DNA of 64,000 nt from Nephrocerus scutellatus. Lineage: Eukaryota; Arthropoda; Insecta; Diptera; Pipunculidae. The DNA is taken from contig OX352763.1 in NCBI GenBank assembly GCA_947095585.1, positions 59,429,016 through 59,493,015 on the forward strand, read 5' to 3'. The notes under the pieces are model-generated. The model was given only the letters and a program-made list of their open reading frames with translations. It searched no databases and was not told the origin of the DNA. The translations under genes and the position numbers were made by a program. This document shows, piece by piece, positions 9,489 to 20,451 of this stretch; position 1 is the stretch's first letter; each line of letters opens with the position of its first letter.

Positions 9489-10718
9489 ATGCTCCTTTCT
9501 ACCGGTCAAATAAGAAAGGGGCTGAACCAACCCGTTGCACAGAAAACGAAATTAGGCTGGATAGTAGGAGGAATTTATGAAGCAAATGGCGCACCAGACC
9601 AAACTATCACCTGTCTGTCGGTTCAAGAAGAAGTTAATATTGACCAATTATTGAGAAAATTCTGGGAGACAGAATAATTACCAGCTGTTGAGCAGTATAC
9701 CGAAGAGGATAAACTATGTATTGCACACTTTGACAACAATTTAAAGATCGAGAATTCGGGTAAATTCAGGCTACCGCTACCTTTCAAGCCCAATAAACCT
9801 TAATTGGGAAACTCAATTAATCAAGCAGCCAAGCGATTCAGCTCCCTGGAACAAAAACTGATGAGAAACTCCGAACTCTACGAAAATTACTCAAAATTCA
9901 TGGCAGAATACGAATCAGTTGGTAACATGGAGCTGATACCACCAGACCAAGTCGACCTACCAGATGACAAAATGTATTATATGCCGCACCATCCCGTAAT
10001 TAAAGAAACTATTTCTACGACCAAACTGTGTGTTGTATTTGACGCGTCAGCAAAGACCACCTCGAGAGTATCGTTATATGATTTGTTAATGGTAGGTCCG
10101 ACAATTCAACAATCTCTCATTGAGATATTCATAAGATTCTGGAAACATCGCTACATCATCATGGCGGACATCGAAAAAATGTTCCGTCAGCCAGACACAG
10201 ACTACCAACGTATTATTTGGCGTGATTCAACGTCATTACCAGTTAAACATTACCACCTTCTCACAAACATTTGGGGTACGGCATCAGCTTCATTTATAGC
10301 AACTCAATCTCTCATCAAAATAGCACACTTACACGCCGAAAGTCACCCGTTTGCCGCGAAGATACTTCGGAGAGACTTTTATATGGACGATCTTATGTCC
10401 GGAACAAGCACCATCGAAGAAGCTGTAACCTCACAAACCGAGTTAATATCTCTTTTAAAAATTGGTTACCACCTTCGCAAATGGGCAGCCAACGATTTAA
10501 AACTCTTGGAAAACTTACCAGCAGATGATCGAGAAATTTCAATTCAAGAAATCACCGAAGGAACAAAGTTAATATCAGCTTTGGGAATTAAATTTGACCC
10601 ACAAAACGATTGTTTCTCGTTTAAGGTATCCATGCCAGTCGTAACAAAATTCACTAAGAGAAACATGCTGTTTGAGGCATCGCGCGTGTTTGATCCATTG
10701 GGATGGCTGTCACCATAG
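9489..10718 (+). pseudogene. BEL-A reverse transcriptase region, protease deleted
   Basis: The segment after the zinc knuckles jumps to LGWIVGG, so most of the aspartic protease is missing; an LLPNANVEIRD remnant of its start is in 9290-9580. After two stops (9675, 9800) a 304-residue frame (9804-10718) holds the BEL-type RT: YYMPHHPVIK, TTKLCVVFDASAKT, VGPTIQQSL, IIMADIEKMFRQ and the catalytic DFYMDDLMSG. It ends with ASRVFDPLGWLSP and a stop. The catalytic residues look intact in this piece. Confidence 0.85.
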
Positions 10719-11430
10719 GAGTAAAAATCATATTTCAGAGTCTGTGGCTGCTGAAGCTAGACTGGGATCAACTTCCAACAGATGTCAAAACCCAATGGAC
10801 AAATATCCGAAGCAATTTAAAACTATTAGAAAAGCTCAAAATACCAAGATGGCTGAATTCGAATACAATATTGCATCTGTGTGGGTTTGCGGATGCATCA
10901 ATTACAGCGTACGCTGAAGTCATTTAGGCGGATTTCTCCAACGGAGAAGTAAAGACGAATATTATTTTCGCGAAAACTAAGGTCGCACCGATAAAGTACA
11001 CCACAACAGCTAAATTAGAGTTATGCGCAGCTCTTTTATTGGTCCGATTGCTCGCACTAGTGCTTAAGTCATTTCAATTATTCTTATTTCGATTCCACAA
11101 ATTTCGTTGTGGTCAGATTCCACAATCGTCCTGGCTTGACTCGCAAACCCAACTAGGAAGGATGATTAACAGAATCACAGAAATATTAAATTCAACGAAT
11201 GTTCAGCAGTGGTCATACGTTCCATCCAAGTAAAACCCAGCAGATATAGCAAATCGAGGGATTCTTCCCAGCGAACTTATCGAAAATTCAATGTGGTGGG
11301 AGGGAGCGGAATGGCTACGCCATGTTCCACATCATCATCCAGGCCCACCAAAAATATCAAGGAAAAAGGAGACTATCGCGCTTACGAACTTAGCAACAGG
11401 AGAGCAAGAAAAGGCAAACAATAATTCAAC
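10719..11430 (+). pseudogene. BEL-A RNase H and connection region (decayed)
   Basis: Continues from the RT as WLLKLDWDQLP and LCGFADASITAYA, the BEL RNase H entry with its Asp, then a stop at 10925. Further blocks are KYTTTAKLELCAALLL (10997 on), a run matching VLNSTNVQQWSYVPSK, and NPADIANRGILPSELI. Stops at 10925 and 11231 and frame changes near 10690 and 11060 break the frame. Confidence 0.75.
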
Positions 11431-11499
11431 AATAGCTGCTGAGATGATCGAGAAATTCTCAAGTTTTACCAGACCAATTCGAGTCTTAGCTTAGCTTAA

Positions 11500-12550
11500 A
11501 CGTGAAGCGCACAATTTTCGAAATTTCAACAATCGAGCCACCAGCCGTACCACAGTAGCTGAATTTTACGAGTCATACAAAGCAATATTACATGACGCCC
11601 AACTTACAAGTTTCGCTGAAGAGATAGAGTGTTTGCGCAACTTGCAGTTAAAAAAATATAATATTTCCTTTCTATCTCCATTCCTAGATATAGCTGGAAT
11701 TTTACGGGTTGATGGTCGGCTGGCACATTCAAAGGAGAAAAGGAGATTAGTTCGAGAAGTTCACGAGAATAATCTGCATGCAGGTCCAACACTATTGATG
11801 TCCATTATTAGAAAACAATATACCATAATCCGTGGCAAGGATTTGGTTCGACGTGTGGTACACAGCTGTATTAAATGCTTCCGGTAGAGAAAGGTAACCC
11901 AGGAGCAGCTCATGGGGCAGCTACCACCACCACGGGTGAACTTATATCCTTGCAGACGAGCATAGACTACGCTTTTCCATATATAATCATGTATGGCTAC
12001 TAAAGCTGTTCATCTTGAATAAGTATCGGATATGACAACCGACACGTTCCTTGGGGCATTCAAGAGATTCCAGAGCTGCAGAGGAATTTGCACCGACATC
12101 TTTAGTGATAATGGGAAGAATTTTGTAGGAGCAGCAAACGAATTAAACCTTTTTCGTGAACTATTGTCTAAAGAAGAAAACCAAATTTTCAACTGGGCCA
12201 CATTCAACAACACCAAATGGCATTTTGTACCCCCCGCATCACCACATTTCCATGGACTTGGCCGCTGTCAAGTCGGTTAAATTTCATTTACGACGCGTGC
12301 TTGGCCAAACAATACTGCGTTATGAAGAACTGAACACGGTGGTAATTCAAATTGAGGGTCTACTCAATTCCCGACCTATATGTGAATTACTAGAAGTGCA
12401 TATCCAAGCATCTCACAACCCTAAATAGCTTGTCAAAGTGGCGAGTAAAGCAAAGCAATATCAAAATCGGCGACATGGTCATCTTAAAAGACGATAACAT
12501 TCCTCCAGGACATTGGGCATTAGGACGTATCAACAATGTTCATCCATCCA
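11500..12550 (+). pseudogene. BEL-A integrase (decayed)
   Basis: The HHCC zinc domain is at 11750-11885 (VHENNLHAG ... HSCIKC). The core has SDNGKNFVGAANEL with the second catalytic Asp (about 12105). The block that should hold the third catalytic residue reads SPHFHGLGRCQVG (12237-12280): a small deletion and frame change remove the Glu region. Reading resumes as VKSVKFHLRRVLG in the next frame. The C-terminal KIGDMVILKDDNIPPGHW and GRINNVHP (12460-12545) then run directly into LTR sequence, so the end of pol and the start of the 3' LTR are deleted. Confidence 0.8.
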
Positions 12551-12731
12551 GCAGTATCAGCATACAAAAGAGAAAACGAAGTGCAGTGGAATTGTTCGAC
12601 AATGATGACCGGTTGTGTGTGTATAATAGCAGAGAGAGCAAGAATCGTTTATGTGTGTGAATTTCTTTCATTTTTCATTATTGATATTAAAATTACTTTA
12701 ACTTGTTAATAATTTGTTTAATTTACCAACA
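12547..12731 (+). repeat. BEL-A 3' LTR (right part)
   Basis: Counterpart of 7908-8085, ending TTTACCAACA. A deletion joined pol at NVHP to the middle of the LTR. GTTTT follows the terminus, but I could not find its partner on the 5' side. Confidence 0.75.
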
Positions 12732-13256
12732 GTTTTAATGAATAAATAACAGAAATGACAAATACTCCAATGACTTCAATTCAAAAATTTTATTGTTAGG
12801 ATAAAACCTATGATGAGGAAATAAGTTTTTTTAAATTGGTGTGCGGCCGGTGTCGCCGACGATGGTGTTTTCAGGCGACACACCCTGTATGTTCTCTGAT
12901 ACGACATGACTTGACGATCAACCTTTCTTAACTTTTTTTCTCTTCTCTAATCTTATGACCGACAATGATCACAGTTGACCGAAGTACTGGCGGAACTGCG
13001 TTAGGATGTAGGACAATCACAGTCACAGCTACTGTCACAAATTGTTGTCACATGGTCTGGCCTATGTCTACGTATGCATTTTCGCTGCTTGCACGTTTTT
13101 GGCGAACCTTGTGTGCAGATGTGAACGGATTCGTGATGACGCGTATGCTTGTTTTATATGCTTAGTTTTAGTTTTATTTTTTTTTACATTTGATACAATT
13201 ATGGAATTCCGGTCTCAAAGCACATTTACCGTAGAATTTTTGATACGACTTTTTTT
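12732..13256. other. No recognised gene
   Basis: Mixed sequence with an 8-bp stem (GTGTCGCC at 12850, GGCGACAC at 12874) and no coding motif. ORFs at 12965-13311 look like chance. Confidence 0.4.
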
Positions 13257-13383
13257 GTTTGTGGAGAGGTGTTGTTGGTGGGTGACAAGGACCACCCCAC
13301 CCGAGAGCTAGGCCGCGCAAGCGCGAGCGTGTCATCGTCTCCCCACCAGTAGCAGAGCCCCTAGTAGAACCTTCTCTATAACA
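13257..13383 (+). repeat. Short LTR-like dispersed repeat, most complete copy
   Basis: GTTTGTGGAGAGG to CTCTATAACA, including the middle block GCGAGCGTGTCATCG missing from the 2679 copy. It lies next to another R4/Dong-like fragment, as the 2679 copy does. No primer-binding site follows. Confidence 0.7.
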
Positions 13384-13439
13384 CAATCTTTCATAAAAGC
13401 GAACTTTGATACTGTTTTTCATCCTGCATTGCTGTATTC

Positions 13440-14020
13440 CACGCATTTAATGCAAACCTAGGTAGGAATTCGTAGCTCTCTTCTTCGCCCACCTCTATCA
13501 AGCCTTTATTAAATGAAAATCATTCAGTTCGCATGAACTTCCCTCTAACCATTTCAACTGCTTTGCATTTGTCGAATCCAAAGTTCATTTGGACGTCGTT
13601 GCTGAACTCTCTAACATTGTTGATTAGACTAGCAAGATGTTGTTGGATCGTGCAAAGGTCTTCAAATCGTCCATATATAATAAGTGGGTAATACTAATTT
13701 GCTGATTGCCAGCTTTAATATAACATCCATCTGACGATTGGCTAAGGATTATACTTAGTGGTGCTAAACACATGCAAACCCAGAGAGGGCTGAAAGAGTG
13801 GCCTTGAAATATGCCTGTCTTGATGCTTATTTCTCTCTCGACTTTCTTACACATTCTTTTTGCTCGCTTGGAATGATCTTGTTTGATTGACAGTGTTGCC
13901 AAATCCGTTTGCTAATTATGGAAGTTGTTGAAGCAATATCAAACAGCATCAAATTCGTCTCAGCTGGCAAACGCCATAACCTAGCAAAATAGGAATTAGT
14001 TAAAAATGTCATTATTATTT
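13440..14020 (-). pseudogene. R4/Dong-like reverse transcriptase fragment
   Basis: On the minus strand, SKRIWQHCQSNKIIPSEQKEC (about 13950-13870) is the RT region before the fingers. KTGIFQGHSFSPLWVCMCLAPL then gives the GDSLSP-like block, and HLLYMDDLKTFARS is the catalytic box, with YMDD in place of the YADD seen in RTE and Jockey elements. Weaker similarity continues to about 13450 (NDVQMNFGFDKCKAVEM, then a stop). It carries the polymerase part missing from the 701-2630 copy, so the two support one family. Confidence 0.7.
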
Positions 14021-14378
14021 TTGTTTCCTTTAATGTTTGACTTTTACCAGTTTTAATTGTAAACAAACAAAGCTGAATGGTGTAATGGTACACATTCACA
14101 TTTAGTACTAAAAAAAGGGTTCTAAAGTTTTAAATTTAATGTCATATTTTTTGATATGTGTTGTTTTTTCCTTTGTTCCTTTGTCTGGGGTAGAACCTTT
14201 TACTTTAGAGAGAAAATATTTTGTTTGTTTTTTTTTGGAAAACTATTTTATTACATTAATAGTTAATGTAAAGTAATGAAGTGATTTACAACAAAATAAA
14301 GTTTCTTTTTGGTAAAAAATAAAGTTATTTGCCGCAAAACAATTCAATAAGAACAAAAACGCTTGTGTTTTCATCCAT
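14021..14378. other. Probable 5' LTR region of BEL-B
   Basis: AT-rich sequence directly before a primer-binding site. No second LTR copy exists in the window, so its start cannot be placed. ORFs here carry no motif. Confidence 0.35.
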
Positions 14379-14396
14379 TGGTGTCAGAAGTGGGAT
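14379..14396 (+). other. BEL-B primer-binding site (tRNA-Leu type)
   Basis: TGGTGTCAGAAGTGGGAT is complementary to the 3' end, including CCA, of an insect tRNA-Leu as I recall it (ends ATCCCACTTCTGACA plus CCA). It lies 68 bp before the first gag codon, as expected just inside a 5' LTR. Confidence 0.65.
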
Positions 14397-14463
14397 ACGC
14401 CGCCGACTTTTTGGAAAAGTGGAAAAGAATAAAACCGTGAGTACGTTTTATTAAAGTTTTAAA

Positions 14464-15330
14464 ATGCCACCCGCATTGGATCCTCGCTCCAAACAATTTA
14501 TTGATAATTTTCGTGAAAAATTGACGCGTTCAGAGAAGTATATTGAAAATGATCTTCCGAATGCAAAGGCGAGACACGTGCAGCACCGACTAAAGGGGTT
14601 GGGTGATAGTTGGCTCGTTTACCAACGCATAGTTCCACCGTATGAGCTTATGGCCACTTAGTTGTTAACAGAAAGTATTCGCACTAAAATTGAAGGGTCG
14701 TACATGAACGTTGTATCCGAACTAGAGGAAAGGTTAGACGATTTAAAGGAAGATAAACGCAAAACACTCATCGGTGATGACAAGCCAGGCAACCAAATAA
14801 ATGCTATGTTTCCCACGATAAATGCCAAACTGCCTACGGTTGCACTTCCAACGTTCAGTGGGGGCTATTTAGAGTGGAGAACGTTCATTGGCACATTCTA
14901 TAGCTTGGTACACGACAACACATCCCTTAGTGACTGAACCAAATTTCAATATTTAAAGTTGCCACTCGAAGGAGTCGCTGCTATTGCCATAGCTGCGGTG
15001 GAATTTACCGATGAAAATTATCAGTTAGCTCGTAATATACTAATGGAAAGGTTTGATAAGCCAAATTTTATATGCTATCAACATGTTCATAAATTATTTG
15101 AATTCAAAGCGATTGACCGGCCTGATCTAAAGGAGATTATGAGGTTTCTTGATCACTATCAATCGCATATTCGTTCTATAGAAGCACTTAAGAGACCGGT
15201 TAAACAATGGGACGATTTAATAGTATACCTGATGGTTTCAAAACTGTATCCAGATTCCAAGAACGGATTGAATGAGGCTGCCCCGTCAACTCACCTTCCT
15301 ACGAAAGATGATCTATTCAATTTTTAAATT
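14464..15330 (+). pseudogene. BEL-B gag (DUF1759-type)
   Basis: Starts at the ATG at 14464 (MPPALDPRSKQF). The N-terminal helical region is followed by an in-frame stop at 14659. LPTVALPTFSGGYLEWRTF opens DUF1759, with a second stop after HDNTSLSD at 14935. The domain continues as MPLEGVAAIAIAAVEF, NYQLARNILMERFDKPNF and RSIEALKRPVKQWDDLIVYL to 15327, where a third stop occurs (F then TAA). All pieces are in one frame, so decay is mainly by point mutation. Confidence 0.85.
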
Positions 15331-16135
15331 TCCCGTGCTCACCGATTAGAGAGTCAAACGCCCAAACGTCCACCGACTTCATCAAAACCGCATTCCAAAC
15401 CTGCAACTCGTTCAACCGTCAATTCACTTGCTGTCACGAATTATCCAAAATTTCATTGTCTCTACTGCAATAAAAACGACCATTCGATAGTCCGTTGCCA
15501 AACATTTCTAAAATTGTCGGTTGATCAACGACACAAATTCGTAAAAGGGTCCAAATTGTTCTACAATTGCCTTGCGTGTTCAGGAAAGTATCGCTGTCGT
15601 CACTGCGACGCAGATCATCATTCGCTGTTACACAATTTCGCTGTTGCACCGTATTCATCGTCAAATACAATAGAAGCTGAATCAGATGTCGAAAAATGCA
15701 AACCAAACATCCAGTCTAATACTCTCGCCGTATCATCATCGCTTGTTGCTGCCAAACCCAAACCCAAGACAGTATCCTCGTTTGTCTATTTGGGAACAGC
15801 ATTGGTGAAAGTCCTTGACCATATGGGACATCCTGTGATTGGGAGAGCACTATTAGATTCCGGATCACAGCTAAATCTTATTAGCAATTCATTTGCGTAT
15901 AGATTGAAGATTCCTCATCGTAACAGCAACATCAACATTCATGGAATCGGGTCTAATGTCATAGGATCTTTAAGCAGCTCAACAATCACATTGCAATCCA
16001 ACATTACGAATTATTGTACCATGTTGGATGTGAAAATAATACCAAAAATTACCAGCTATCAGCCGAGCATTCCAATTGATAATGGATGGATAATTTCTGG
16101 GAAAATGTCTTCTCAATCAGTGTCAATCAGTGTCT
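15331..16135 (+). pseudogene. BEL-B nucleocapsid zinc knuckles and aspartic protease
   Basis: Continues the gag frame. A CX2CX4HX4C knuckle (CLYCNKNDHSIVRC, about 15459) is followed by a cysteine-rich LACSGKYRCRHCDADHHSLLH. The protease active site is ALLDSGSQLNLIS (about 15847), with the DUF1758 block IPKITSYQPSIPID near its end. The domain appears truncated, because NGWIISGKM arrives earlier than in BEL-C and the LLIGAE part is absent. Confidence 0.8.
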
Positions 16136-16670
16136 GAATATGCTTGCCACGTGACTACCAACGATTCTGCCACACTGAACGATCATATTGAGAAATTCTG
16201 GACTATTGAAAATTTTCCTCATTCCGTTAAACAGATGTCTCTTGAGGAAGCTGATTGTGAAAAACATTTTGAGAAATTTACCAAGCGCAACCAAGAAGGA
16301 AGATTTGTAGTGAAACTGCCATTTTCTTCGGATCCGACATTACTGGGCGACTCCAAAATTTTGGCTACCCGCAGATTTCTTAATTTGGAGAAACGTTTAC
16401 ACAAATCACCAGATCTTCTGGCCAATTATTCACAATTCATAACTGAATATAAAGTGTTAGGTCATATGGAATTAGCCGACCAAAAGGAAATAGCTTTGCC
16501 GAATGGTGGGTCCAGTAGTACAAAGTGATCTGGCCACGGTCCTAACTCGTTTTCGTTCACACGCGTATGCATTCAGCGCTGACATTGCCAAGATGTATCG
16601 CCAAATTCTAGTTCGAGAAGAAGATCAAAATTTCCAGTTTATTTTGTGGCGAAATTCTCCGTCTGAACTG
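16130..16670 (+). pseudogene. BEL-B pol linker and reverse transcriptase start, internally deleted
   Basis: 16130-16500 is the pre-RT linker (LNDHIEKFWTIENF, CEKHFEKFTKRNQEGRFVVKLPF, LLANYSQFITEYKVLGHME). The code then jumps from about 16505 to VGPVVQSDLATVLTRFRSH and SADIAKMYRQILV, so the VFDASAKT segment is deleted and the frame changes. The RT stops at about 16670 (ILWRNSPSELL), before its YMDD box. Confidence 0.8.
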
Positions 16671-16800
16671 CTCCAGACTGAGATCCCGGTATACCAGGGG
16701 CCACGAAGACTGGCATACGCGGATCAACAAATTGTGGAGAAGCAAGTAGCCACTTGGATACAAGAAGGAATCATACCAATTTCCAGTAAAATAATTATCT
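16671..16800 (+). pseudogene. Ty3/gypsy reverse transcriptase N-terminal scrap fused to BEL-B
   Basis: EIPVYQGPRRLAYADQQI and VATWIQEGIIPISS resemble the start of a Ty3/gypsy RT (IPVxxxPRRL ... GII.PSxS) and do not fit a BEL RT. It is in frame with the BEL-B piece before it (ORF 16503-16802), so the fusion is a clean breakpoint with no connecting sequence. Confidence 0.45.
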
Positions 16801-17094
16801 AAAATACATCTATGCTACCCCAGCACCCTCTGTCGCTGAACAGCATAACAATTAATTTCCCCCGAATATAGAATTTTTTTTGGGAAGTTGAGGGAGCTAC
16901 TCGCAGAATGCTTATGTCAAATCAAGATGTAGGTCAGTCGGTGTTTTTCTTGTCAAAGCCCCAAAAGGGCAAAAGGAAAACTATTTGGGGAATAGATATC
17001 GCGTCTCAGTTTTAATGTTTGTCGTAGTAGAATGATATTTCCAATTTTTTTCTTTTTTTCTCGGCGCATGTATTCGACGTCGACGTCAGCTGGT
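16801..17094. other. No recognised gene
   Basis: Short unique-looking stretch between the BEL-B/gypsy fusion and the RTE element. I see no motif or repeat. Confidence 0.4.
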
Positions 17095-17638
17095 AAGTAT
17101 CTCATTGTGCAAGTCAGTTAGCAGAAGCCTCAACACCTGGGTATCTCCCGATGGAGCCACTCGCAACCAGATAGACCACGTGTTGATAGACCGCTGGCAC
17201 AACCCGAACCTGATGACGGTACGAACGTACCGAGGTGCCAACGTCGACTCGGACCACTATCTTGTTGGTATGGTGCTCCGATCGCGGATTGAATCATCAC
17301 TAAAGACTGCATCCACAAATCATATTCGAGTCAACACGGCTGCCCTTCGCAATGAAGAGACCAGAAACAACTACGGTAACGCGATAAGACTCGCCCTAAA
17401 TGCAGGGAGAGTAAGTCCTGGGGTTGAGATGGCGTAGAAGAGAAATGGACACGCCTTAAGTATACTGTCAATAGTACTGCTGACTCCATCTTAGGCAGTA
17501 GTCGTAGAGATCGAAACGACTGGTTCGATGACGAATGTAAGCTAGCGACTGAACGTAAGAATGTTGCGTACCGAGAAACGTAACAATCTCATAGAACGCG
17601 GGCACGCGAAGATGAATATAAAGAGCTCAGAAGATATG
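17095..17638 (+). pseudogene. RTE endonuclease C-terminus (host element of the nest, left part)
   Basis: TWVSPDGATRNQIDHVLIDR and NVDSDHYLVGMVL are the final blocks of the RTE AP-endonuclease, including the catalytic SDH. The linker to the RT follows with a stop at 17438 and a frame change. At 17638 the sequence stops in the middle of a region that resumes at 36544. The same region is uninterrupted on the minus strand at about 57330-57420, which proves the join. Confidence 0.85.
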
Positions 17639-18299
17639 TGTTGATACTTAGAATAGCAAATTTCATTACTTAGATTAATAAAACTTAAATGCACACATTG
17701 AATATATTTTCTTATCAAATAAATGTATAAAATTCAAAATAGACACATGCACATGTAACAGTATATTTAGTTACCAAATTGTCTTTATAATTATTCACAC
17801 GACCAGCGCAATGTGCTGACGTCTTATTTTGCAGTATTCTTGTTCCCACGATCAGTGCAATGTGCTGACTTATTCAGTAGCACACTTTCTTATCACACTT
17901 TTGTCATTTATTCCCACGTTCGGTGCAACCTCTGACGTGTGCATTCATATAATATTTTGTTACAAATTTTAGTCTAGCACTTTTTCATGTGAAACATCCG
18001 TTCGAGTTGTCTGGGATATGCTAGCACTGCACTCAACGAATGCATGCTTATGATAAAAAATCATAGCATATAAGCTATGAATAAAACGAAATAAATTATC
18101 ATTCAATTAAAAGGTTCGTAAGAGTTTACTTTAAATCGTCGTTCATTGTTCGCATTCTTTGCATTCACTGGGTACTATAAACAAACGTTGCAAGTCTAAT
18201 TGGTGATACTGGTTTATGTACCATTATCATCAACTATTGTCAAGGTATAAGAACCTTGGTCAATACTAGTAGACCCAACAACACATCTACATACAAACA
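17639..18299 (+). repeat. BEL-C 5' LTR (661 bp)
   Basis: Starts TG and ends CA. Its right 258 bp match 36287-36543 and its right 535 bp are repeated at 20452-20986. It is AT-rich and would carry the promoter and polyadenylation signal. AATAAA occurs at about 18080. Confidence 0.85.
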
Positions 18300-18301
18300 T
18301 T

Positions 18302-18320
18302 TGGTGACCCCGACGTGATT
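18302..18320 (+). other. BEL-C primer-binding site (tRNA-Trp type)
   Basis: TGGTGACCCCGACGTGATT, two bases after the LTR end, is complementary to the 3' end plus CCA of insect tRNA-Trp as I recall it (ends AATCACGTCGGGGTCA plus CCA). A second copy lies at 20989-21007 in the tandem duplication. Confidence 0.75.
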
Positions 18321-18369
18321 GCAACAACGTTTATCAATTACTCCGTGAAGCATACCCTGCAGCAGCACT

Positions 18370-19436
18370 ATGGACCAGAAGGCGGAACTGCAACGAACCA
18401 CTGGATCTGGAATCGAGCGAATCATTTCAAACTATAAGAAGGACCCCGTCACAAGGAAGACAGTCCTATACTACAAAGAACGCCTTCAAAGGCTTGAGGA
18501 GCTTTGGCAGGACTTTGATGCAACTCATAGCGACATCAAGTCCTCCCATCCAGACCAATTGGATCATCTTTACTTTGCGAATAAATACTACGATGCCATA
18601 AAGGCTATTCGCGATCGATACAAAGACGAATTTCAGATGAACATATCGTCCCTTCAACTAGCCGCCGCTAGAGATGTTACAGCAGAAGCAACAAAAGGGA
18701 CGTTGTCACAGCATAAATTACAAGATGACGTCTCTGCACCACAACAGACGTCAAACGAAGTCATACGCACGATCAGGCGGCAAGAGGCCTTGATGAAGTC
18801 AGTGCAGCGTGCTCTAGACAGCCTGCAGGAATCGCAAGCGACATCAAAGCTGTTTTGGGAGCTGAAAAGAGAGACGATAACAAACTTTTGGGTACAAATT
18901 GAACGCCTTCAAGACAAAATTTGGGACATGACAGATGACCCACAAACGGCTGGCCACGACCTGCAAGGTTACATCAAAATGCAAGTTTTCGTTCAAGATG
19001 CACTTGTAAAATGTGCAGAAGAATGCGACAACTGTGCTACACCACAACAATCACAGCCATCCACAACAACGAGCAACAACACCCGATTGAACTTACCTCA
19101 AATTGTACTGCCTAAATTCGATGGAGACTATCTTAAATGGAAACAATTCCACAACTTATTTACTCAAATGGTGGACAAACAATCAATGGCAGAGTGCGAA
19201 AAGATGTGGTATCTGAAGACTAATCTGTCGGGAGAAGCAGAAAAACTTATCCGACATCTTGCTCTATCCAATGAAAATTATTCTTCCGCATGGAAGATTC
19301 TGCAAGAACGCTATGACAATTTGAGGCTCCTAACTACAGCATTCATAAATCGACTATTGCAGCAAGCTCCAATTTCGTCAGAATCAGCTTCAGGCATAAA
19401 GGCAATTCATGACACCACTCAGGAATGTCTACATGG
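18370..19436 (+). pseudogene. BEL-C gag, N-terminal half (copy 1)
   Basis: The ATG at 18370 starts a 355-codon stretch of BEL gag. Residues 1-230 are helical and coiled-coil-like (YYKERLQRLEELWQDFD). DUF1759 starts near residue 240 (LNLPQIVLPKFDGDYLKW) and runs through KMWYLKTNLSGEAEKLIRHL and AWKILQERYDNLRLL to TTQECLHG. At 19437 it runs into gypsy LTR, so the last 108 residues of the apparent 463-residue ORF are antisense LTR. The rest of the domain is at 34649. Gag would form the particle shell. Confidence 0.9.
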
Positions 19437-20451
19437 TGAAACGGTTCATTCAGAAATGAACACGTTCCCAAATTTTCGACCTGGAGTAACCCAGCTGGCA
19501 GCTTGGTCCGGCTCGGCTCAGCATAGAGATGGGGGGGGTTTGCTGGGTCTCCAGAACGAATTTAAGTTCGCTGCCTTTGTAACGATTCACGAGAGAAAAC
19601 AAAGAGAAAATGCCGCACCCCCTGCCTCACTTGGCCCACGATCACCCTCCCCGGCGATGAACGACTTTAACGACGCATGGGTATTTGTTTTAATACCCGA
19701 TAGAAAAAGCAAAATTAAACGATATTCAATTAGGTTTATTAATATTGAGACAATAACATAAGGGTAAAGATTGAACTCATTACATTACTAGGAGTAGAAA
19801 TGATTTACTTAATAGAAGATGATAATTGGATTTATTCATACCAATGTAATAGGAAGAAGAATGGTTAAATGGTGAAAACCAATATTTATATATAAAAAAA
19901 AATAGACATAGATAGAAAAATAGATCATTAAAGCTACTTATCTTAATATGATGAGAAAGTGGTAATTAAAGTTATTCATACTTAATATACTAGGATAAGT
20001 AACGATTAAATTCATGAAAACTAATACACTAGGAAAAGTAGCAACTAACTTTATCAAACTATGATAAGGGAAAAAGTAGTAACTAAACTTATTAATAGTG
20101 TATAATAAAATAGATAGTAATTAAATTCGTAAATTCGGTGAAAAGATTATAAATGGATTTATTAAACTAATATAATCGATAAGTGGTATCGATAGGTATT
20201 AATATTAGTTTAATGTAAAAGCAATAGTTACTTAATAATATTATAATATATAGTAGAATGGTAGTAGTAAAATTCATTAATACTAAGATAATCTAAAAAT
20301 AGTATCTATAGGTACTGATACTGATCTAATGGAAAAAAAAGCAATATTTCATCCTATTAACACTAATATAAAATAGCAAGGTAGTAGTTAAATTGATTAA
20401 TACTAATATATGGGAAATCTTACAAATGAACTCATTAATACAAATGTATTA
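19437..20451 (-). repeat. Truncated gypsy LTR (duplicated terminal part)
   Basis: Matches the left 1 kb of the LTR at 22124-24893, beginning TGAAACGG after ATGG (19433-19436). It is cut where the tandem duplication restarts in BEL LTR at 20452. It contains an AT-rich tract of AATACTAATA-like repeats and no coding motif. Confidence 0.9.

Noticed and set aside
12850..12881. 8-bp stem-loop as a terminator or regulatory hairpin
   Set aside because: Short, single occurrence, no neighbouring gene; could be chance.
19437..19761. C-terminal extension of the 463-codon BEL gag ORF
   Set aside because: The sequence past 19436 is the end of the gypsy LTR read antisense; the true gag continues at 34649.
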